A DNA stretch of 64,000 nt from Pseudomonas sp. Au-Pse12 (GCF_021341665.1 NZ_JAJTTH010000002.1:1-64000), one strand, 5' to 3'; positions 52,355-61,415 are shown, numbered from the stretch's first letter. Numbers and translations are program-made. The notes: generated by a model not told the origin, from the letters alone.

Positions 52355-52897
52355 TCAGAGGCCTTTGAGGTCGCGCTCTTCAATCGGCCGGCTCTGGCGC
52401 AGGCGCTTGCCGCCCAGCACCACCCAGTCGATCAGCCGGTACAGGCATTCCAGCCCGAAGGACAGCAGCAAGGCGCCACTGATCCCCCAGATCATGGCTT
52501 CCGGGGTCAGCAGGATCTGGTAGCTGTAGCCGTCCCAGGTTTCCTTGCGGATTTCCGGGTCGGCCGCCAGGGCCACTTGCAACAGGCGGATGTACCACGG
52601 CCCCTGCATCGCCTGGTATTGCTTGTCCAGGGCCAGCTGCCGGCTGAGCAAGCCGCTCAGGCTCTCGGCATCGCTGCGAAACACCGGGTCCTCGCTGGCC
52701 CGGTAATGGGCCACCAGAGCGTTCATGTCGCCCTTGAAGAACTGCTGCGCGGTGCCCTGGAAGCCCCGCAGGCTGTTCTGCGACTCGATCAGGTGAGCTT
52801 CCACGCGCTTGGCGTAATCGCTGATGAAACCCGGCACTTGCACACCGATCAACAGGCCGGCGGCGAACAGCACCAGCCGCAGATAACTGAGCAACAT
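52355..52897 (-). CDS. DUF2937 family membrane protein
   Basis: A 180-residue protein with a membrane helix at 1-22 and a second one near 140-160 (AMIWGISGALLLSFGLECLYRLIDWVVLG). The part between is a soluble helical domain with FKGDMNALVAHYRASEDPVF. The family has no known function. ATG at 52897 with AAGGAC upstream. Ten bases separate it from the amidotransferase gene, and the two are likely in one transcript. Confidence 0.82.
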   Translation of the reverse strand: MLLSYLRLVLFAAGLLIGVQVPGFISDYAKRVEAHLIESQNSLRGFQGTAQQFFKGDMNALVAHYRASEDPVFRSDAESLSGLLSRQLALDKQYQAMQGPWYIRLLQVALAADPEIRKETWDGYSYQILLTPEAMIWGISGALLLSFGLECLYRLIDWVVLGGKRLRQSRPIEERDLKGL

Positions 52898-52907
52898 AGG
52901 GATGTCC

Positions 52908-53684
52908 TTATTCGGTCTGGCCATGGCTGACGCATTCACCGCGCCGCCACAGGCTCCACTGGCCCGGCTGGTAGCGGGTCCAGGTTTCGTTTTCGGTCAA
53001 GGGTTCGGTCGCAATCACCGTGACCACGTCGTTGGGCGTGGTTTCGGCCTGGAAGTCGACGATCACATCGACATCCTTCAGCCGCGCCGGGCCGAAGGGT
53101 GCGCGCCGGGTAATCTGCGCCAGTTTGGTGGAGCAATAGCAGAACAGCCAGTCGCCATCGCTGAGCAAGCCGTTGAACACGCCTTTGCTGCGGTATTCGC
53201 TGCAGGCCTGGATCAGGGTCGGCAACAGCTGCTCGATCTCCACCGGCTCGGGAAAGGCTTCGCGCACCCGGTTCAGCAGGTCGCAGAACGCCGCTTCGCT
53301 GTCGGTATCGCCCACCGGACGGTAGAAGCTGGCCCGGGGCTGGAAATCGGCCAACTGGCCGTTGTGCGCGAAGCACCAGTTGCGGCCCCACAATTCACGG
53401 ACAAAGGGATGAGTATTGGCCAGGCACACCTTGCCAACGTTGGCCTGGCGGATATGGCCGATCACCACTTCGCTCTTGATCGGGTAGCGTTGCACCAGGT
53501 TGGCCACTTCCGATTCGCTGCTGGCCGCCGGGTCCTGGAACAGACGCAGGCCACGGCCTTCATAGAAGGCGATGCCCCAGCCGTCGCGATGGGGGCCGGT
53601 ACGACCGCCGCGCTGCATCAGCCCGGTAAAGCTGAAGACGATATCGGTCGGTACATTGGCGCTCATGCCCAATAACTCACACAT
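52908..53684 (-). CDS. Class II glutamine amidotransferase (YafJ-like)
   Basis: A 258-residue N-terminal-nucleophile amidotransferase of the YafJ/EgtC type. Cys2 becomes the N-terminal nucleophile once Met1 is removed ([15 protein letters not shown]), and NGQLADF with GDTDSEAAF are active-site and fold motifs. It has no synthase domain, so the ammonia acceptor is unknown. Its start lies 33 bp after the preceding membrane protein gene. Confidence 0.9.
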   Translation of the reverse strand: MCELLGMSANVPTDIVFSFTGLMQRGGRTGPHRDGWGIAFYEGRGLRLFQDPAASSESEVANLVQRYPIKSEVVIGHIRQANVGKVCLANTHPFVRELWGRNWCFAHNGQLADFQPRASFYRPVGDTDSEAAFCDLLNRVREAFPEPVEIEQLLPTLIQACSEYRSKGVFNGLLSDGDWLFCYCSTKLAQITRRAPFGPARLKDVDVIVDFQAETTPNDVVTVIATEPLTENETWTRYQPGQWSLWRRGECVSHGQTE

Positions 53685-53717
53685 GCTCGGACTCTCGCTT
53701 CAATGCCGGGGGCAGCG

Positions 53718-54215
53718 TTACAAACGCGGTTCGACCCGCGTATTCAGGGGGTTGCCTGGCGCAGGCGGACGACCATAACGGTCGTTGCCGGCGTTGCCAA
53801 AGGGTTGGTCTTCTTCGGCTTCGGCGGCCTTGGCCGCGGCTTTCGCCGCTTCGTTGCGCGCCTGGCGCTCCCGGGCAGAACGCTCGATGGGCCAGCGGAT
53901 CAGCACAAACAGCAGGTAGACGCCAAAGGCGATCATGCCGTACATGAACAGGTCGGATACCGCGCGCCAGGCGTTGTTGCCGACCTTGAAGGCGATGTCC
54001 AGGGCGGTGATGGCCACGGCTGGGGCAAATTTATCCTTGACCGAGTCGATGATGGTGGGGCTGAACAGCAGCACCGCCATCAGCACACGCAGCGGCTCGC
54101 GCAGCCAGCGCCACATCCAGCGGGTCAGGCGCATCCACACCAGCAGGCAGCCCAAGGCGGCGAAGGCGTAAAGCCCCCAGGCGATCAGATAGTCGTTCTC
54201 GGTCATGGTGTCCAT
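53718..54215 (-). CDS. Conserved membrane protein of unknown function
   Basis: A 165-residue protein with four hydrophobic segments: LIAWGLYAFAALGCLLVWM (about 9-28), LRVLMAVLLFSPTII, a weaker AVAITALDIAFKVG stretch and LFMYGMIAFGVYLLFVLI. A charged cytoplasmic tail rich in Ala, Lys and Glu, then Pro/Gly (GRPPAPGNP), follows. I do not recognise the family beyond Pseudomonas. It could start at the ATG at 54206; no good ribosome site decides. It probably begins the transcript with the amidotransferase and DUF2937 genes. Confidence 0.75.
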   Translation of the reverse strand: MDTMTENDYLIAWGLYAFAALGCLLVWMRLTRWMWRWLREPLRVLMAVLLFSPTIIDSVKDKFAPAVAITALDIAFKVGNNAWRAVSDLFMYGMIAFGVYLLFVLIRWPIERSARERQARNEAAKAAAKAAEAEEDQPFGNAGNDRYGRPPAPGNPLNTRVEPRL

Positions 54216-54315
54216 GGCAAGGCAGGCAAAGAGGCGCTTATGATAACGACTTTTGCCGTGTCAGGCTGCAACGCCGTCTGCCCAGCCCTCATTTGTCATC
54301 GCCCGAGAGCCACCC

Positions 54316-56370
54316 ATGCCCTTACCCGCCAACGACAGCAGTGCCCCGATTGCCCACAAGGCCGACGGCGCTGACCCGTATGCCTGGCTGCAGGAACGCG
54401 ACACCGACGCGGTGCTCGATTACCTGAAGGCTGAAAACAGCTACCTCGACGCCCAGCTGGCGCACCAGGCCCCCCTGCGCGAAACGCTGTTCCAGGAGAT
54501 CAAGGGCCGAATCCTCGAAACCGACCTGTCCCTGCCCTCGCCCTGGGGCCCGTACCTGTACTACACCCGCACCACCGCCGGCGACGAATACGCCCGCCAC
54601 TACCGCTGCCCGCGCCCGGCGGACGACAGCCTGACGGTCGACGAAAGCCGCGAACAACTGCTGCTGGACCCCAACGCCTTGGCCAACGGTGGTTTCTTCT
54701 CGCTCGGCGCCTTCAGCATCAGCCCCGACCACCAGCGCCTGGCCTACAGCCTCGACACCACGGGCGAGGAAATCTACACCCTGTTCGTCAAGGAACTGGC
54801 CAACGGCAAGGTCAGCGAACTGTCCTTCGACAACTGTGACGGCAGCATGACCTGGGCCAACGACAGCCTGACCCTGTTCTTCGGCGAGCTGGACGACACT
54901 CACCGCCCGCACAAACTGTTCCGCTACCGCCTGGACGGCACGGCCGCCGAGGAAGTGTTCCACGAACCGGACGGGCGCTTCTTCCTGCACTGCTACCGCT
55001 CAAGCTCCGAGCGCCAGTTGCTGCTGTCCCTGGGCAGCAAGACCACCGGCGAGACCTGGGCCCTGGACGCCGCGCAACCGCAGTTGCCGTTCACCTGCCT
55101 GGCGCCACGGGTCGAAGGCCATGAATACGATGTCGATCACGGTCAACTCGACGGCCAGTGGACCTGGTTCATCCGCAGCAATCGCGAGGGCATCAACTTC
55201 GCCCTCTACCAGGCCGCGGACAACGGCACGATTCCCGAGCAAGACGACTGGCAACTGCGGGTGCCGCACAACCCCGAGGTGATGCTCGATGGCGTGACCC
55301 TCAACGCCGGCGCCATGACCCTGAGCCTGCGCGAAGGTGGCCTGCCGATCATCGAAGTGCATCCCCAGGACCTGCCGGCGTATCGCGTGCAACTGCCGGA
55401 TGCGGCCTACAGCCTGCATGTGCAGAACAGCCTGGAGTTTTCCAGCCCGTGCATCCGCCTGCGCTACGAGGCGCTGAACCGCCCGGCCCAGGTGCGCCAG
55501 TTGCAACTCAGTAACGGCCAGCAACAGGTGCTGAAGGAAACCCCGGTGCTGGGCCCGTTCGACCCGGACGCCTATGTCAGCCAGCGCCTCTGGGCCAGCG
55601 CCGCCGATGGCACCCAGGTGCCCATCAGCCTGGTGGTCAAGCGTGAATGCCTGGGCCAGCCGACACCGCTGTACCTGTATGGCTACGGCGCCTATGGCGA
55701 AAGCCTCGACCCCTGGTTCTCCCACGCGCGCCTGAGCCTGCTCGATCGTGGCGTGGCCTTTGCCATCGCCCACGTGCGCGGCGGCGGCGAACTGGGTGAA
55801 GCCTGGTACCGCGCCGGCAAGCAGGAACATAAGCAGAACACCTTCAGCGACTTCATCGCCTGCGCCGAACACCTGATCGCCCAGGGCCTGACCAGCGCCA
55901 AGCAACTGGCCATCAGCGGCGGCAGTGCCGGCGGCCTGTTGATCGGCGCGGTGCTCAACCAGCGCCCCGAGCTGTTCCGGGTCGCCATTGCCGAGGTGCC
56001 TTTCGTCGATGTGCTCAACACCATGCTCGACCCGGATCTGCCGCTGACCGTCACCGAATACGACGAATGGGGCAACCCCGAGGAACCGCAGGTGTATGCG
56101 CGGATCAAGGCCTACGCCCCCTACGAGAACGTGCGCGCCCAGGCCTACCCGGCGACCCTGGTGATCGCCGGCTACAACGACAGCCGCGTGCAGTATTGGG
56201 AGGCGGCCAAATGGGTGGCCCGGCTGCGGGCCACCAAGACCGACGACAACCCGTTGCTGCTCAAGACCGAACTCGGCGCCGGCCATGGTGGCATGAGCGG
56301 CCGCTACCAGGGCTTACGTGACGTAGCCCTCGAATATGCCTTTGTCCTGAACATTCTGGACCTGGGCTGA
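54316..56370 (+). CDS. S9 prolyl oligopeptidase-family peptidase (oligopeptidase B)
   Basis: A 684-residue peptidase with the beta-propeller lid (to about 390) and an alpha/beta catalytic domain. Triad: Ser537 (SGGSAGGLL), Asp622 (YNDSRVQYW) and His657 (GAGHGGMSG). GNPEEPQVYARIKAYAPYENV precedes the Asp and is typical of oligopeptidase B, which cuts small peptides after Arg/Lys. No signal peptide, so cytoplasmic. The ATG at 54316 is chosen over an open extension beginning 54253. Monocistronic. Confidence 0.92.
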   Translation: MPLPANDSSAPIAHKADGADPYAWLQERDTDAVLDYLKAENSYLDAQLAHQAPLRETLFQEIKGRILETDLSLPSPWGPYLYYTRTTAGDEYARHYRCPRPADDSLTVDESREQLLLDPNALANGGFFSLGAFSISPDHQRLAYSLDTTGEEIYTLFVKELANGKVSELSFDNCDGSMTWANDSLTLFFGELDDTHRPHKLFRYRLDGTAAEEVFHEPDGRFFLHCYRSSSERQLLLSLGSKTTGETWALDAAQPQLPFTCLAPRVEGHEYDVDHGQLDGQWTWFIRSNREGINFALYQAADNGTIPEQDDWQLRVPHNPEVMLDGVTLNAGAMTLSLREGGLPIIEVHPQDLPAYRVQLPDAAYSLHVQNSLEFSSPCIRLRYEALNRPAQVRQLQLSNGQQQVLKETPVLGPFDPDAYVSQRLWASAADGTQVPISLVVKRECLGQPTPLYLYGYGAYGESLDPWFSHARLSLLDRGVAFAIAHVRGGGELGEAWYRAGKQEHKQNTFSDFIACAEHLIAQGLTSAKQLAISGGSAGGLLIGAVLNQRPELFRVAIAEVPFVDVLNTMLDPDLPLTVTEYDEWGNPEEPQVYARIKAYAPYENVRAQAYPATLVIAGYNDSRVQYWEAAKWVARLRATKTDDNPLLLKTELGAGHGGMSGRYQGLRDVALEYAFVLNILDLG

Positions 56371-56473
56371 GGAACTCCCGGCGGCGCTCCTGTCTTAACC
56401 CAGGACCACCGCCGGCAATCGCCGGACCGGGCCTGTGCCCGTGCACCAGACACAAGAAAAAGACTGTGATCCC

Positions 56474-56947
56474 ATGTCCGAACCCACCTTACTGAACAAC
56501 GAGATCCGCGACTGGCTGATGGACTGCGGCCTGTTCGATCAACTGCTGCCCGCCGACTTCAACGCCGCGGCCGGCTATTTCAGCATCAGCAGCATCGCCG
56601 AGGGCGAGGCGATCTTCCGCGAAGGCGATGCTGGCAGCTTCATGTGCATCATCCACAGCGGCCAGGTGGCCGTGCAGAAGAGCAACCACGACGGTCAGCC
56701 CCTGACCATCGCCACCCTGCGCAGTGGCCGGGCCTTTGGCGAGATGGCGGTGCTCGATGGCGAACGACGCTCGGCCAGCTGTGTGGCAGCCAGCCACTGC
56801 CAACTGCTCAACCTGGGCAAGGACTCTCTGGAGAAGATGCTCAACGATGCGCCGAAGATCGCCGCCAAGATCATCCGCGCCCTGGCCGTATCCTTGTCCA
56901 AGCGCTTGCGCATGGCCGACGGCCAGCTGCTCGCACAGCAGATCTGA
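56474..56947 (+). CDS. Cyclic-nucleotide-binding domain protein
   Basis: A 157-residue protein consisting of one CNB (Crp-type) domain: FREGDAGSFMCIIHSGQVAVQKS, then LRSGRAFGEMAVLDGERRSASCVAASHCQLLNL with the phosphate-binding cassette FGEMAxLxxxxRSAS. There is no DNA-binding helix-turn-helix, so it cannot act as a Crp-like regulator alone. Effector (cAMP, cGMP or other) and partner are unknown. The start lacks a clear ribosome site (AAAAAGA). A REPIN follows. Confidence 0.85.
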   Translation: MSEPTLLNNEIRDWLMDCGLFDQLLPADFNAAAGYFSISSIAEGEAIFREGDAGSFMCIIHSGQVAVQKSNHDGQPLTIATLRSGRAFGEMAVLDGERRSASCVAASHCQLLNLGKDSLEKMLNDAPKIAAKIIRALAVSLSKRLRMADGQLLAQQI

Positions 56948-56959
56948 GCCCGCACACCC

Positions 56960-57090
56960 GTGGCGAGGGAGCTTGCTCCCGCTGGGTGGCGTAGCCGCCC
57001 CAAAGGCCACCACCCGGTTTCAACCGTCACAACACGGACTCAGCTAATGCGGCCGCTACGCAGCCGAGCGGGAGCAAGCTCCCTCGCCAC
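56960..57090. repeat. REPIN: two inverted REP sequences
   Basis: GTGGCGAGGGAGCTTGCTCC at 56960 and its inverted partner AGCGGGAGCAAGCTCCCTCG ending 57090 bracket about 80 bp. This is the usual REP doublet of the group. It lies between the convergent cyclic-nucleotide-binding and Pro-rich genes. Confidence 0.85.
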
Positions 57091-57107
57091 ATAGGCCGGT
57101 TCAGGCA

Positions 57108-57419
57108 TTAGCCCTGGACCTTGGGCTTGTTGTCGTTCTGCTCCAACCCCGGCAGGGTCTGGTCCTTGGGGGGCTTGGGCATATCGATCGGCGGCAACAG
57201 GGGCGCGCTGCCACTGCTGCCGGCTTTCGGTGTACTGGGCGGGGTCACTTGCGGATAAGGCGTGGGCGTTGCGGTACCCGGGGTGCCGAGGGTCGGCGTC
57301 GGGGTCACCACCGGGGCGCTTTGCGGCTCGTCGGCCAGGGCCGGGCCAGCACTCAGCGCCAGGGCTGCGGTCAGGGCGAGCGCCGCTTGGGCAATCACCG
57401 TTAGAATAATGCGCTTCAT
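57108..57419 (-). CDS. Small secreted proline/threonine-rich protein
   Basis: A 103-residue protein with signal peptide (MKRIILTVIAQAALALTAALALSAGPALA, cut near residue 29). The mature part is disordered-looking, with about a quarter Pro and many Thr, Lys and Gly (TPTPTLGTPGTATPTPYPQV), and no cysteine. ATG at 57419 with GGAG upstream; an ATG four codons earlier overlaps that site. Function unknown; may be periplasmic or wall-spanning linker-like. Confidence 0.72.
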   Translation of the reverse strand: MKRIILTVIAQAALALTAALALSAGPALADEPQSAPVVTPTPTLGTPGTATPTPYPQVTPPSTPKAGSSGSAPLLPPIDMPKPPKDQTLPGLEQNDNKPKVQG

Positions 57420-57494
57420 CAATGGCTCCATTGCTATTGTCTGGCGTCAGGCTACTCCCAACCGGGGCGTTTTGCCTTCCTCAATGAGATCTCC

Positions 57495-58181
57495 ATGAAA
57501 CGTTTCGTACTGCTGGACACTACTGCGATTCCTGAAAACGGCGGTGCCTTGTGCCTGTTCGAATACGGTGAGGATTTCGTCATCAAGATCCAGGGCGGCG
57601 ACGGCGGCCAGCTGATGAACACGCGCATGCACGGTTCCGAGGATGCCCTGGCGCAGATCCCTTGCAGCAAGGTCGCCGGGCGCCCGAACTCGCGGGTGCT
57701 GATCGGCGGCCTGGGCATGGGCTTCACCCTGGCCGCGGCCCTCAAGCACCTGGGCAAGAGCGCCGAGGTGGTGGTCGCCGAGCTGGTGCCCGGGGTGGTG
57801 GAATGGAACCGTGGCCCGCTCGGGGAGAAGTCCGGTCGGCCACTGCTGGACCCGCGCACGGTGATCCGCCTGGAAGACGTGGCCAAGGTCCTGCAAGCCG
57901 AGCCCCAGGGCTTCGACGCGATCATGCTCGACGTCGACAACGGCCCCGAAGGCCTGACCCAGAAAGCCAACAGCTGGCTCTACTCCAGCGCCGGCCTGGC
58001 CGCTTGCGCCCGGGCCCTGCGGCCCAAGGGCATCCTCGCGGTATGGTCGGCCAGCGCCGACCGGCAATTCTCCGAACGCCTGCGCAAGGCCGGCTTCAAG
58101 GCCGAGGAAGTGCAGGTGTTCGCCCATGGCAATCGCGGCACCCGGCACACCATCTGGATTGCCGAGAAGCTCAAGGCCTGA
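57495..58181 (+). CDS. Spermidine synthase-like methyltransferase-fold protein
   Basis: A 228-residue protein of the spermidine synthase/SAM-methyltransferase fold. The nucleotide-binding stretch is VLIGGLGMGFTLAAAL (about 68-84), followed by VVVAELVPGVVEWNRG and the FDAIMLDVDNGPEGLT strand. It resembles the spermidine synthase family but is shorter, so the reaction is not certain. Divergent from the Pro-rich protein, and followed 49 bp later by the HNH nuclease gene. Confidence 0.85.
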   Translation: MKRFVLLDTTAIPENGGALCLFEYGEDFVIKIQGGDGGQLMNTRMHGSEDALAQIPCSKVAGRPNSRVLIGGLGMGFTLAAALKHLGKSAEVVVAELVPGVVEWNRGPLGEKSGRPLLDPRTVIRLEDVAKVLQAEPQGFDAIMLDVDNGPEGLTQKANSWLYSSAGLAACARALRPKGILAVWSASADRQFSERLRKAGFKAEEVQVFAHGNRGTRHTIWIAEKLKA

Positions 58182-58230
58182 GCTAAACTTTGTCCATTAC
58201 CGTCATTAGTCCTTCTACAAAGGTGAACCC

Positions 58231-58608
58231 ATGAGTTCGTCCACTCCTCCGTCCAACACCGCCAAGCTGGACCGTATCCTTGCCGACGCCCAGCGCGACC
58301 GGGAAATGGGCTACCGCGACAAGGCGCTGAAGATGTACCCCCACGTCTGCGGTCGCTGCGCCCGGGAATTCTCCGGCAAGCGCCTGAGCGAGCTGACCGT
58401 GCACCACCGCGACCACAACCACGACAACAACCCCCAGGACGGCTCCAACTGGGAACTGCTGTGCCTGTACTGCCACGACAACGAGCACTCGCGCTACACC
58501 GACCAGCAGTACTTCGGCGAAGGCTCGCTGAGCACGCCGAAAGTCGCCAAGGCGACCCACAACCCGTTCGCCGCCCTGGCCGGGTTGATGAAGAAAGACC
58601 CGGAGTGA
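58231..58608 (+). CDS. YajD-family HNH nuclease
   Basis: A 125-residue HNH endonuclease-fold protein. CGRCAREFSGKRLSELTVHHRDHNHDNNPQDGSNWELLCLYCHDNEH holds the Cys-x2-Cys pairs for zinc and the His of the HNH motif. E. coli YajD is similar in size. The role in the cell is not known. AAAGGTG precedes the ATG. Confidence 0.9.
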   Translation: MSSSTPPSNTAKLDRILADAQRDREMGYRDKALKMYPHVCGRCAREFSGKRLSELTVHHRDHNHDNNPQDGSNWELLCLYCHDNEHSRYTDQQYFGEGSLSTPKVAKATHNPFAALAGLMKKDPE

Positions 58609-58656
58609 GTGCCGGCAGCCGGGCCCTGCGCTAACGATCCCTGTATGGAAAACCCT

Positions 58657-58684
58657 GTGGCGAGGGAGCAAGCTCCCTCGCCAC
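58657..58684. repeat. Perfect 28-bp REP-type palindrome
   Basis: GTGGCGAGGGAGC, AA, then the exact inverse; 13-bp arms. It is the REP family also seen at 67-95 and 56960-57090, but here a single perfect dyad between yajD-like and the RNA methyltransferase genes. Confidence 0.8.
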
Positions 58685-58714
58685 AACAAGCCCCCGAGCG
58701 GTGGGCAATCCCCG

Positions 58715-58720
58715 TATAAT
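58715..58720 (+). promoter_or_regulatory. TATAAT -10 box before the RNA methyltransferase gene
   Basis: A consensus -10 hexamer, 30 bp before the GTG start. No good -35 is visible at 17 bp (CCCCGA). Confidence 0.5.
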
Positions 58721-58750
58721 CGCGCTCTTTTCCCCCAAGGCTTTTCCCTC

Positions 58751-59218
58751 GTGGCAAACAAAAGGTACAGCTGCATCGGTTTGTATAACCCCAAGTCGCC
58801 GGAGAACGTCGGTTCGGTGATGCGCGCCGCCGGCTGCTATGGCGTCGCCTCGGTGTTCTACACCGGCAAGCGCTATGAGCGGGCCCGCGACTTCGTCACC
58901 GACACCAAGAAGGTCCATCAGGACATTCCGCTGATCGGCATCGACGACCTGAAGAAAATCCTTCCCCTGGGCTGCATCCCGGTGGCCGTGGAACTGGTGG
59001 AGGGCGCCCGCCCGCTGCCGGAATACACCCACCCGGACCGGGCCCTGTACATTTTCGGCCCGGAGGACGGCTCCCTCGACAAGGAGATCCGCGACTGGTG
59101 CGAAGACGTGGTCTACATCCCCACCACCGGCTGCATGAACCTGGCGGCGACGGTCAACGTGGTGCTCTACGACCGCCTGGCCAAGGGCAACAACACCCGC
59201 TCCGGCCCCAAGTTCTGA
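58751..59218 (+). CDS. TrmH/SpoU-family RNA methyltransferase
   Basis: A 155-residue SPOUT-fold enzyme that methylates ribose in tRNA or rRNA. It is a single-domain protein of the TrmL-like size. Motif 1 PKSPENVGSVMRAAGCYG (14-31), motif 2 YIFGPEDGSLDKEI and motif 3 VYIPTTGCMNLAATVNVVLYDRL are intact. GTG start at 58751. The consensus -10 box at 58715 is 30 bp upstream. Exact RNA target unknown. Confidence 0.9.
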   Translation: MANKRYSCIGLYNPKSPENVGSVMRAAGCYGVASVFYTGKRYERARDFVTDTKKVHQDIPLIGIDDLKKILPLGCIPVAVELVEGARPLPEYTHPDRALYIFGPEDGSLDKEIRDWCEDVVYIPTTGCMNLAATVNVVLYDRLAKGNNTRSGPKF

Positions 59219-59300
59219 GCACAGGCCAATCATTGCCCGGGAACCTGTAGCGCCTTCGCGCAGTCAGCCTTGTATCCCTTACCGCCCTTGGAGACAGATC

Positions 59301-59672
59301 ATGAGCGAGCGCAAACAGCTGCAAACCCTCGAACCGACCCCGTTGCAGAGCCAGCCCACGCAGAACGTCCAGGGCTGGGAGCGCATCGGCTCGCTGGCCG
59401 GCGGCGTGGTGATGATGGGCAAGGGCCTGCGCCGTGGCGGCGTGTTCGGCCTGATCCAGGTGGCCATCGGTGGCGTCGCCCTGGCCCGGGGCATCACCGG
59501 CCACAGTTCGGCCAAGAGCCTGCTGGAGAAAAGCCGCCAGGACATGCACACCGTGCGCAGCAAGATCGAACGCGCCGGGGAAGAACTGCGCAACCTGAAG
59601 GCCAATGCCGACGCGGCTAGCCGCCATGCCAAGGCCGCCAGCAATGATGAAGTGAAGGCCCCCAAGGCCTGA
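59301..59672 (+). CDS. Small conserved protein with hydrophobic hairpin and coiled coil
   Basis: A 123-residue protein. The region WERIGSLAGGVVMMGKGLRRGGVFGLIQVAIGGVALARGITGHS (about 26-70) looks like a DUF2892-type hydrophobic hairpin, and the rest is a charged helix (LLEKSRQDMHTVRSKIERAGEELRNLKANADAASRHAKAASNDE) that could form a coiled coil. GGAGACA precedes the ATG. Seven bases from the convergent M61-like gene. Function unknown. Confidence 0.72.
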   Translation: MSERKQLQTLEPTPLQSQPTQNVQGWERIGSLAGGVVMMGKGLRRGGVFGLIQVAIGGVALARGITGHSSAKSLLEKSRQDMHTVRSKIERAGEELRNLKANADAASRHAKAASNDEVKAPKA

Positions 59673-59679
59673 AGCAGGG

Positions 59680-60915
59680 TCAGTGCAACAGGCGGGTGTC
59701 GAGGACCCTGGAGGACTCGCCCAGCACGCTTTCACTGAGCTGGATGAATTCGGCGGTGCTGACGCTCTCCAGGCGCATCGCCGCTTGCAGCACATCGTCA
59801 AGGGAACGCTTGTTGCGGGTCTTCAGGCGAATTTCCCGATCCAGTTCCTGCAACAGCAGCACCGCCCTGGCCACGGTGGCGCTGTCCACTTGTTCGCCAC
59901 GCAGGCTGCCGACCTTGTGGCTGTCCCGCGCCAGGCGCTTCTCCAGCACCTGATATCGCTCGTCGCTGATGCCACCGGCCCGACGCAGCAGCTCGATGGC
60001 GTAGTACTCCGCCAGCCCTTCGCTGATCCAGTCGCTGCGCTGGCTGTCGTTGATCCGCGCCAGGGACTGCACCAGCTCGCGCAACAGCGGGCTGCTGCCA
60101 TTTTCGCCCACCAGCGGCAGGCGGCTGTGGAGGAACAGCGAATCGCGCCCGGCCAGGCTGCCGCGCCACATCGGATCGGCCGCGCCGACGATCAACAGCT
60201 TGCCTGGCTGACGCGGAAAAACCGCCTGCACTTGCGGCCAGACAACAGTCAGCAGCGTCAGCACATCCATGCGCCGCATGCCCTGCCCCAAGGGCGAGAC
60301 CACGCTGACTTCGGTGCTGCCCAGGCGCGTGCGCCGGCTGCCCAGGTTGCCGGCGAGCATCCAGCCGGCAGGACGATCGAACAGGCGCGAGGGGTTGTCG
60401 ATGCGAAAACGCTGCTTGCCGATACGCGGCCAGGCGGTCTCGACACTCTTCCAGCCAGTGGGCAATTCGAAGTCCAGGCGCGCCACCAGCTCGACGCCGT
60501 CCTGCTGGTCGAGCCTGGCCGGTGGCACCAGCGTCTCGCCCCGCAGCAAGGCCCAATTGGCGGTGCTGCGGCTGTCGTAACTGCCTTTCTTGATGCTGTG
60601 GCTCAGGCGCACGCGATAGCTCAGGCTGGCCTTGCCGCTGGCCGGGCGCCAGATGCCGCGCTGGCCACCGGCATCACCGGGCGCCGCCTGCCATTGGCCG
60701 TCGGCCTTGAAGTCGCTGTAGTCGCCGCCGGCGCCCAGGTCGAAGTCCAGGCTGCGCAGGGCCGTGCCCTCGGCCAGGGTCAGGCGCACTTCGGCCTGAT
60801 CGCTCTGGGGCAGAAAGCGCACGTGATAATCCAGATCGACCTTCTTCGCCGCAACCGCCGCAGCACTCAATGCCAGCAGCGCAGCGGCCAACGCCAGCTT
60901 CGCCCCCACCCTCAT
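59680..60915 (-). CDS. Exported M61-like protein with lost zinc-binding motif
   Basis: A 411-residue exported protein: signal peptide ends near residue 23 (SAAAVAA). An N-terminal all-beta domain (about 25-200) precedes a helical domain resembling the gluzincin part of M61 glycyl aminopeptidases. The zinc motif HExxH, where it should lie, reads RELVQ (Arg279-Gln283); the downstream third-ligand region SEGLAEYYA (298-306) is kept. So both zinc histidines are lost and peptidase activity is improbable. Strong ribosome site AAAGGAG at the ATG 60915. It may be a periplasmic binding or scaffold protein. Confidence 0.75.
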   Translation of the reverse strand: MRVGAKLALAAALLALSAAAVAAKKVDLDYHVRFLPQSDQAEVRLTLAEGTALRSLDFDLGAGGDYSDFKADGQWQAAPGDAGGQRGIWRPASGKASLSYRVRLSHSIKKGSYDSRSTANWALLRGETLVPPARLDQQDGVELVARLDFELPTGWKSVETAWPRIGKQRFRIDNPSRLFDRPAGWMLAGNLGSRRTRLGSTEVSVVSPLGQGMRRMDVLTLLTVVWPQVQAVFPRQPGKLLIVGAADPMWRGSLAGRDSLFLHSRLPLVGENGSSPLLRELVQSLARINDSQRSDWISEGLAEYYAIELLRRAGGISDERYQVLEKRLARDSHKVGSLRGEQVDSATVARAVLLLQELDREIRLKTRNKRSLDDVLQAAMRLESVSTAEFIQLSESVLGESSRVLDTRLLH

Positions 60916-60965
60916 ACACACTCCTTTCCTGGGTAACCTGGTTCTGCTGCCAACGCGGCGAATCC

Positions 60966-61415
60966 TCAGCCGGCGCGGAAAATCAGGTGGTCTTCCCAAT
61001 CCTCTTCCGCCACGCTGCCTTCGGCGAGCATGCGGCCGGACTGGGAAATGCGTTCGTGGTGCACCGCATCGCGATCGCCGCACACCAGGTGGTGCCAGAG
61101 CGGCAAGTCCTTGCCTTCGCTGACCAGGCGGTAACCGCAGGTGGGCGGCAGCCACTTGAACTCGTCGGCCTTGCCCGGCGTCAGCTGGATGCAGTCGGGC
61201 ACCGACGCGCGACGGTTGGCGTAGTCGCTGCACTGGCAGGTCTTCAGGTCCAGCAGCTTGCAGGCGATGCGCGTGTAATAGACGCTGTTGTCGTCCTCAT
61301 CTTCAAGCTTTTGCAGGCAGCACAGGCCACAGCCATCGCACAACGACTCCCATTCGTCCTGGTCGAGTTGTTCGAGGGTTTTGCGTATCCAGAAAGGTTC
61401 GACTTTGGCGGCCAT
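60966..61415 (-). CDS. YcgN-family cysteine-cluster protein
   Basis: A 149-residue UPF0260/YcgN protein. It has the clustered cysteines [15 protein letters not shown] and [22 protein letters not shown], typical of metal or iron-sulfur coordination. Family function is not established. The start at 61415 follows a long leader. It lies 50 bp before the exported M61-like gene on the same strand. Confidence 0.9.
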   Translation of the reverse strand: MAAKVEPFWIRKTLEQLDQDEWESLCDGCGLCCLQKLEDEDDNSVYYTRIACKLLDLKTCQCSDYANRRASVPDCIQLTPGKADEFKWLPPTCGYRLVSEGKDLPLWHHLVCGDRDAVHHERISQSGRMLAEGSVAEEDWEDHLIFRAG

